Shown here piece after piece: positions 58,848 through 64,000 of a stretch of DNA of 64,000 nt. Within the stretch, counting starts at the first letter, position 1; each line of letters begins with the position of its first letter. The translations under genes and the position numbers were made by a program. Source of the DNA: Streptomyces sp. NBC_00464 (GTDB lineage Bacteria > Actinomycetota > Actinomycetes > Streptomycetales > Streptomycetaceae); assembly GCF_036013915.1 (NCBI RefSeq), contig NZ_CP107899.1:3534001-3598000 (forward strand), written 5' to 3'. The notes below the pieces were generated by a model, which was given only the letters and a program-made list of their open reading frames with translations, made no database searches and was not told where the DNA came from.

Positions 58848-61019
58848 TCAGCTGCTCGCCGGCTGCGTCAGGTCGTAGAAGGTCGCGCTGCCGACGGTGA
58901 CCTTCTTGAAGCTCTTCTCCACCCAGGTGGAGATCTGCGACGAGGTGCCGCTGCTGCCGCCCATGCCGCCTCCGCCGCCCGTGCCGCTGGAGATGAAGTA
59001 GTGGATCCGGCCGTCCTCGACGTACTTCTTGAACTGGGAGAGCGTCGGGGACGGGTCGCTTCCGTTGAAGCCGCCGATCGCCATCACCGGGTCGCCGGTG
59101 GCGAGCTGGTAACTGGCGGCGTTCTGCGAGCCGATGGCCGCGGCGGCCCAGGTGAAGTCGTCCGCGTTCGCCGCCAGGAGCTTCTTCGCCGCGGCATCGA
59201 CGGTAGCGCCGTTGAGCAGACCACCCATACCGCCGCCACCGCCGCCACGGGTGCCTTCGCCCATGCCGGGCATGGCTCCGGGCTGCTGTCCCTGCTGCGC
59301 CGTGCCGGTACCGCCCTGACCCTGCCGGCTGCCGGTCGGGGGCTGCCCGCCCTGGCCACCGGTCGGAGGCCGGCCCATGCCGCCGCCCTGCTGGTTGCCT
59401 TGCTGATTGCCCTGCTGGTTGCCCTGTCCGGGCGGCTGCATGCCACCGCCACCACCGGGACCACCGGGGCCACCGCGACCGCCACCACCGCCGCCGCCCA
59501 TCCCGCCGGAGGACGGGCCCGCGGTGACGATCGAGCCCTGGTGCCCGGTGTTCAGCGTGCTCACGGTGTACGCGGTCGGCCCGGCCAGTGAGGCCGCGAA
59601 GCCGAGACCCACTGCGGCGAGCGCCAGTTGACGCCCCAGCCGGGACGCGAGCAGCAGGCCCAGCGCGCCGACGATCCCGGCGACGAGCACGGTCGGCCGC
59701 AGCCACGGCTGGTAGTCCGGGGTCCGCCCCAGCAGCACGTACGACCAGTAGGCCGTCACGGCCACCGTGACACCGAGCGTGGCACCCGCCCACCAGTGGG
59801 AGCGTTCCTCCCACAGGACCGTGGCGCCCATGCCGATCAGCGCCGCGAGGTAGGGGGCCAGGGCCACCGTGTAGTACTGGTGGAAGATGCCGGCCATGAA
59901 GCTGAACACGGCCGCGGTCATCAGCAGCGAGCTGCCCCAGGCGAGGAAGGCCGCCCGAGCCGTGTCCGTCCTCTTCGCCCGCCAGGTCAGCCAGATGCCC
60001 GCGACCAGCAGGATCAGCGCGGCGGGCAGCAGCCAGGAGATCTGGCTGCCGATCTCGGAGTTGAACATCCGGCCGATGCCGGTCTCGCCCCACTGACCGC
60101 CGGCTCCACCGCCCCCGCCGCCACCGACACTGCCGGTCTCCTCGCCGTTGATCCGGCCGAGCCCGTTGTAGCCGAAGGTCAGCTCCAGGAAGGAGTTGTT
60201 CTGCGAGCCGCCGATGTACGGGCGCGAGGAGGCGGGCCACAGTTCGACGACCGCCACCCACCAGCCGCCGGCAACGATCATCGCCAGGGCCGAAAGGCCA
60301 AGCTGGCCGAACCGCTTGCGTACGGAGACCGGTGCGAACACCGCGTACAGCACCGCGAGCGGCGGGAGGATCAGGAACGCCTGGAGGGTCTTGGACAGAA
60401 ACGCCAGACCGACGGCGACGCCCGCCCAGACCAGCCACTTGGTGCGGCCGTTCTCCATCGCGCGCAGCACGCAGTAGACGGTGACGGTCATCAGCAGCGC
60501 GAGCAGCGCGTCCGGGTTGTTGAACCGGAACATCAGCGCGGCGACGGGCGTGAGCGCGAACACCGCCATGGTGATCAGCCCGGCGGCGGCGCTGAACCGG
60601 CGGCGTACGGAGGCGTGGAGCACCCCTGCCGTCGCCGCGGCCATCAGTACCTGCGGGGCCAGGATCGCCCAGGAGTGCAGGCCGAAGATCCGCACCGACA
60701 GCGCCATCGGCCACAAGGTGGCCGGGGGCTTGTCGACGGTGATGGCGTTCGCCGAGTCCAGCGAACCGAAGAAGAACGCCTTCCAGCTCTGGCTGCCGGC
60801 CTGAACGGCGGCGGAGTAGAAGGAGTTGGCGTAGCCGGAGGCGCTGAGGTTCCACAGGTAGGCCAGCGTGATGACCAGCAGCATGGCGAGGAAGGCCGGG
60901 CGCGCCCAGCTGGGGTCCTCGGGCCGGCCGCGCCACACGCGGTGCGGCAGTGAGGGGCCGGGCCGTGCGTGGCCGGCCGCGCCCTGGGGCGGGGCCGGGA
61001 GGTGGTCGAGCGTGGTCAT
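58848..61019 (-). CDS. GT-C glycosyltransferase (family 39/ArnT-like) with Gly/Gln-rich loop
   Basis: 723 residues. About 12 membrane segments; VDKPPATLW after the first loop and RFNNPDALLALLM are typical of this actinobacterial GT39 family. An outside region (about 495-610) is Gly/Gln/Pro-rich with repeated QQGN units and GGGGG runs, followed by a soluble C-terminal domain (about 615-720; GGFNGSDPSPTLSQFKKYV). Likely moves a sugar from a lipid-phosphate donor to a cell-surface acceptor. Start overlaps the stop of the upstream GT2 gene (ATGA at 61016-61019). Confidence 0.88.
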   Translation of the reverse strand: MTTLDHLPAPPQGAAGHARPGPSLPHRVWRGRPEDPSWARPAFLAMLLVITLAYLWNLSASGYANSFYSAAVQAGSQSWKAFFFGSLDSANAITVDKPPATLWPMALSVRIFGLHSWAILAPQVLMAAATAGVLHASVRRRFSAAAGLITMAVFALTPVAALMFRFNNPDALLALLMTVTVYCVLRAMENGRTKWLVWAGVAVGLAFLSKTLQAFLILPPLAVLYAVFAPVSVRKRFGQLGLSALAMIVAGGWWVAVVELWPASSRPYIGGSQNNSFLELTFGYNGLGRINGEETGSVGGGGGGGAGGQWGETGIGRMFNSEIGSQISWLLPAALILLVAGIWLTWRAKRTDTARAAFLAWGSSLLMTAAVFSFMAGIFHQYYTVALAPYLAALIGMGATVLWEERSHWWAGATLGVTVAVTAYWSYVLLGRTPDYQPWLRPTVLVAGIVGALGLLLASRLGRQLALAAVGLGFAASLAGPTAYTVSTLNTGHQGSIVTAGPSSGGMGGGGGGGRGGPGGPGGGGGMQPPGQGNQQGNQQGNQQGGGMGRPPTGGQGGQPPTGSRQGQGGTGTAQQGQQPGAMPGMGEGTRGGGGGGMGGLLNGATVDAAAKKLLAANADDFTWAAAAIGSQNAASYQLATGDPVMAIGGFNGSDPSPTLSQFKKYVEDGRIHYFISSGTGGGGGMGGSSGTSSQISTWVEKSFKKVTVGSATFYDLTQPASS

Positions 61020-62362
61020 CGGACGTTCCTCAGTTCGTGGTGGGTGTCGTCGGCCGGTGCGGCGGCCCGGCCGGCCGCCTGGGCGTCCGCGCGGCGGGCC
61101 GTGTCACCGCCCCGGTCGCGGTCCGGGAAGACCCAGGCGCGGAAGAGCAGGAACCGCAGCACCGTCGCCGCGAGATTGGCCGCGATCAGCACGGCGAGTT
61201 CGGTGCCGTGCGAGGGCGAACCCGAAGCCGCCCCGAGTGCGGCCAGCGAACCGCTGGTCAGCGCCAGGCCGATGGCGAAGACCACGAGGCCCTGCGCCTG
61301 ATGGCGTACGGCGCTGCCCCGGCCGCGTACCCCGAAGGTGAGCCTCCGGTTGGCCGCCGTATTGGCGACGGCGGACACCAGCAGCGCGCCGCCGTTGGCG
61401 ATCTGCGGGCCGACGCCCTGGCGGAAGAGCGAGTACAGGACCAGGTAGAAGAGCGTCGAGAGGGCTCCCACGACGCAGAACCCGACCAGCTGCCGGGCCA
61501 GTCCGCCCGGCACCCCGCCGATCCCCCGGTCGCGCGGGTCGTCGCCGAAGGGCCGCGCGAGCCGGTCCAGCGGCAGCGCACCGACGGCCAGCGCCCGCCC
61601 CACCCGCCACACGCCCTTCAGGTCCTCGGTGGCGGTCCGCACGATGTGGACCGTCGAGTCCGGGTCGTCGACCCAGTCGACCGGCACCTCATGGATGCGC
61701 AGCCCGGCCCGCTCGGCGAGCACCAGCATCTCGGTGTCGAAGAACCAGCCGGTGTCCTCGACCATCGGCAGCAGCCGCTGCGCGACCTCCCGCCGGATCG
61801 CCTTGAACCCGCACTGGGCGTCGCTGAACCGGGCGGCCAGCGACGAGCGCAGGATGATGTTGTAGGCCCGCGAGATGAACTCCCGCTTCGTCCCCCGCAC
61901 CACCCGCGAACTGCGCGCGAGCCGCGAGCCGATGGCCAGGTCCGAATGCCCGGAGATCAGCGGCGCGACCAGCGGGAGCAGCGCGTTGAGGTCGGTGGAC
62001 AGGTCCACGTCCATGTAGGCGAGGACCGGGGCGTCCGAGTGCGACCAGACGGTACGCAGCGCCCGCCCCCGGCCCTTCTCCTCCAGCCGGTACGACCGCA
62101 CGCCGGGAAGCGTCCGCGCGAGCCGTTGCGCCACCTCGGGGGTCCGGTCGGTGCTCGCGTTGTCCGCGACGGTGATCCGGAAGGCGTAGGGGAAGGTGCG
62201 CGCCAGATGGTCGTGCAGCCGCAGCACACACGGCTCCAGATCCTTTTCCTCGTTGTAGACGGGTACCACCACATCGAGTACGGGGGCACCTGCCGCATCG
62301 CCCGCGCCGGCCAGGAGGTGGTCCCGGGCCGGCAAGGTGCTCCAAGGAGTGTCGGTTCGCAT
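61016..62362 (-). CDS. Bifunctional GT2 glycosyltransferase/GtrA-like flippase
   Basis: 448 residues. Residues 28-260 are a GT-A glycosyltransferase of the dolichyl-phosphate mannose synthase type (VVVPVYNEEKDLEP; the metal-binding MDVDLSTD; CGFKAIRR). Residues 290-425 are a GtrA-like four-helix membrane domain. It likely makes a polyprenyl-phosphate sugar and presents it outside, feeding the coupled GT-C enzyme. ATG at 62362. Confidence 0.9.
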   Translation of the reverse strand: MRTDTPWSTLPARDHLLAGAGDAAGAPVLDVVVPVYNEEKDLEPCVLRLHDHLARTFPYAFRITVADNASTDRTPEVAQRLARTLPGVRSYRLEEKGRGRALRTVWSHSDAPVLAYMDVDLSTDLNALLPLVAPLISGHSDLAIGSRLARSSRVVRGTKREFISRAYNIILRSSLAARFSDAQCGFKAIRREVAQRLLPMVEDTGWFFDTEMLVLAERAGLRIHEVPVDWVDDPDSTVHIVRTATEDLKGVWRVGRALAVGALPLDRLARPFGDDPRDRGIGGVPGGLARQLVGFCVVGALSTLFYLVLYSLFRQGVGPQIANGGALLVSAVANTAANRRLTFGVRGRGSAVRHQAQGLVVFAIGLALTSGSLAALGAASGSPSHGTELAVLIAANLAATVLRFLLFRAWVFPDRDRGGDTARRADAQAAGRAAAPADDTHHELRNVR

Positions 62363-62388
62363 GACATCGACACTCGCCAACCGCGCTG

Positions 62389-63987
62389 TCACACCCGTGT
62401 GGTGCGCCTGTGGTCCTGCTGTGAGTAGGAAGGACCGCTTTCGTACGCTTCTCCCGGGTGCCCGGGGTCCGCCGGCAGATGAACGGCGAACACCGTGTCG
62501 CCGGGCACCGAACGCACCTCGACGACGCCGCCGTGCGCGACGACGACGGCCTGCACGATGGCGAGCCCGAGCCCCGTCGAACCGGCGTGCCGGGACCGCG
62601 AGGCGTCCCCGCGCGCGAACCGTTCGAAGACGTGCGGCAGCAGCTCCGGGGGGATGCCGGGCCCGTTGTCCCGGACCTCCAGCGTCACCCAGGGATGTCC
62701 GGCCTCCGCGAGCACCCGGGCCGTGACCGTGGTGCCGGGCGGGGTGTGCGTACGGGCGTTGGCCAGCAGGTTGACCAGCACCTGCTGGATCCTGGTCGGG
62801 TCGGCGCATACGGTCGCGGGCACCTCGGGGAGTTCCAGCCGCCAGTGATGGGCGGGCCCGGACCCGTCCGTGGAGGCCGGCCGGCCCGCGACGCGTGCGT
62901 CACTCACCGCGTCTATGACGAGCGGGGAGAGATCGGTGCTCTCGTAACTGAGCGGCCGGCCCGCGTCCAGCCGGGCGAGCAGCAGCAGATCCTCCACCAT
63001 GCCCGTCATGCGCTGCGCCTCGGACTCGATCCGTCCCAGTGCGTGGCGGGTGTCGGGGCCGGTGTTCTCCCGGCCGCGCCGGGTGAGTTCGGCGTACCCG
63101 CGGATCGAGGCGAGCGGGGTGCGCAGCTCGTGGCTGGCGTCCGCGACGAACTGGCGTACCCGCATCTCGCTCTTCTGCCGCGCGTCCAGGGCCGAACCGA
63201 CGTGTCCCAGCATCCGGTTGAGCGCCGCGCCGACCTGGCCGACCTCGGTGCGCGGGTCGGCCTCGGCGTCCGGGACCCGTTCGAGCAGGGCGACCTCGCC
63301 GCTGTGCAGCGGGAGTTCGGAGACGCGCGTCGCGGTGGCGGCGACCCGGCGCAGCGGCCGCAGGGCGACCGTGACCATGGCGGCGCCCGCGATCCCGGCG
63401 GCGATGAGTCCGGCGCCGGTGACGCAGACCTCGACGAGGATCAGGGTGCTGAGGGCGCCGCTCACCTCCGAGGTCGGGACGCCGACCAGGACGGTCGTGC
63501 CGTCGCTCGCGGGGGCCGTGGCCTGCACCCGGTAGCCGCCCAGTCCGGGCAGCTCGACGTCATGCGCCTCACCGTCCGCGGGGACGTGGGCCGCCTCCAG
63601 CGCGTCCGCCTGCGCACCGGTCAGCGCCTCGGTGTTCTCCGAGACCTCGCCGTCGCCCGCCTTGGCGACCGCCGAATCGGTGACGTCTCCGTCCACGGTG
63701 AGCGCGCCGAACGTCTTGAGGGGCTGGCCGCCGCCCATGCCGATGAAGCCGAGGGGATTCTTGTCCTTGGGCCCGCCGGGCGCGGGCGCACCCGGCATCC
63801 GGTCGGCTCTCATGGTGAGTTCGCGCAGCTGGCCGTCGAGCTTCCCGTACATGTAGGTGTGGAAGGCGATGGCGGTGACCGTGCCGATCACGGCCGCGAC
63901 GACCGCGATCAGCATCACGGAGGAGACGGCGAGCCGGGTCCGCAGTGTCCACGGCCCCTTCGTCAGCCGTTTCACGCGGCTACTCAC
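62389..63987 (-). CDS. Two-component sensor histidine kinase
   Basis: 532 residues. TM helix about 20-42, an extracytoplasmic sensor (about 45-180), TM2 about 183-207, HAMP, H-box SHELRTPL (His about 286), N-box NLLANA, G1 DNGPGIP and G2 GLGLAIV. GTG at 63987 overlaps the preceding response-regulator stop. The C-terminal 25 residues are disordered. Signal unknown; the two glycosyltransferase genes start 26 bp downstream and may be co-transcribed targets. Confidence 0.93.
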   Translation of the reverse strand: MSSRVKRLTKGPWTLRTRLAVSSVMLIAVVAAVIGTVTAIAFHTYMYGKLDGQLRELTMRADRMPGAPAPGGPKDKNPLGFIGMGGGQPLKTFGALTVDGDVTDSAVAKAGDGEVSENTEALTGAQADALEAAHVPADGEAHDVELPGLGGYRVQATAPASDGTTVLVGVPTSEVSGALSTLILVEVCVTGAGLIAAGIAGAAMVTVALRPLRRVAATATRVSELPLHSGEVALLERVPDAEADPRTEVGQVGAALNRMLGHVGSALDARQKSEMRVRQFVADASHELRTPLASIRGYAELTRRGRENTGPDTRHALGRIESEAQRMTGMVEDLLLLARLDAGRPLSYESTDLSPLVIDAVSDARVAGRPASTDGSGPAHHWRLELPEVPATVCADPTRIQQVLVNLLANARTHTPPGTTVTARVLAEAGHPWVTLEVRDNGPGIPPELLPHVFERFARGDASRSRHAGSTGLGLAIVQAVVVAHGGVVEVRSVPGDTVFAVHLPADPGHPGEAYESGPSYSQQDHRRTTRV

Positions 63988-64000
63988 CGGGCTTGATGAG
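63980..64000 (-). CDS. C-terminal end of upstream gene, probably the response regulator
   Basis: The last codons read LIKPGE then TAG (63982-63980), overlapping the kinase start by 8 bp. Response-regulator genes usually precede kinases with such overlaps, and the ending suits the winged-helix tail of an OmpR-type protein. Only six codons are visible. Confidence 0.45.
   Translation of the reverse strand, partial: LIKPGE

Overview
The window is high-GC actinobacterial DNA, almost certainly Streptomyces. The evidence is a third-position GC bias, frequent GTG starts, GTGA/ATGA stop-start overlaps, rare in-frame TTA codons, and a core block (upp, tadA, tRNA-Ser(CGA), two SigB-type sigma factors, MarR and exporter) whose order matches my recollection of the upp-tadA-sigF-sigN neighbourhood of S. 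coelicolor. It has two parts: a mosaic genomic island (1 to about 37.8 kb) and a conserved chromosomal segment (about 38.0 to 64.0 kb).

Island, left part (1-26.3 kb). A leftward ATPase/HNH pair resembling Septu (PtuA/PtuB) is divergent from a type I restriction-modification operon, hsdR-hsdS-hsdM. In the HsdR the usual nuclease residues are not visible. Convergent with this are a tyrosine integrase (with a roughly 200-residue C-terminal extension), an excisionase and an XRE regulator. A rightward replication and transfer block follows: DnaB-like helicase, iteron-like repeats, a DUF2637 membrane protein, MobC and a relaxase. Together these describe an integrative and mobilizable element. Its xis-int operon and its helicase gene carry the same two-block promoter module. 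Cargo follows: a low-GC DUF4231 membrane protein, then a leftward six-gene operon of nucleotide/phosphate chemistry (HAD phosphatase, radical SAM enzyme, P-loop nucleotide kinase-like protein, methyltransferase, CYTH phosphohydrolase, small Cys protein). This operon is divergent from an HTH-PLD regulator, a Nudix hydrolase, an HD phosphohydrolase and a PIN-like nuclease.

Island, right part (26.3-37.8 kb). Three near-identical copies of the 3' half of a tRNA-Ser(GGA) gene, from anticodon loop to CCA, sit at 26.28, 27.77 and 35.01 kb on the + strand. A fourth, decayed copy lies at 37.7 kb. They read as successive attR sites of integrations into one tRNA gene; the intact gene should lie left of the window. 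They divide the DNA into cassettes without integrases of their own: a 1.5-kb cassette with one LAETG surface protein; a 7-kb cassette with VapBC, a giant HTH-nSTAND-WD40 protein and a GT-C glycosyltransferase; and a 2.7-kb cassette with a cis-prenyltransferase overlapping a DUF2236 (MpaB/latex-clearing-like) oxygenase that ends in EF-hands.

Core segment (38-64 kb). It holds a YciI/DGPF protein with an ECF sigma factor of the ECF42 type, an HhH-GPD protein, a LytR_C protein, upp, tadA and its partner, tRNA-Ser(CGA), a Dabb protein, SigF-like and SigN-like sigma factors, a lipoprotein, a MarR-MFS-YceI group sharing carboxypeptidase-regulatory-like domains, an F420-type PPOX enzyme, a 2-hydroxyacid dehydrogenase, a TetR/MFS pair with a clear 35-bp operator, a secreted endonuclease/phosphatase-family protein, two membrane glycosyltransferases and a sensor kinase. 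The response regulator of that kinase is cut by the right edge.

Limits: all family calls come from reading motifs by eye; no database search or fold prediction was run.
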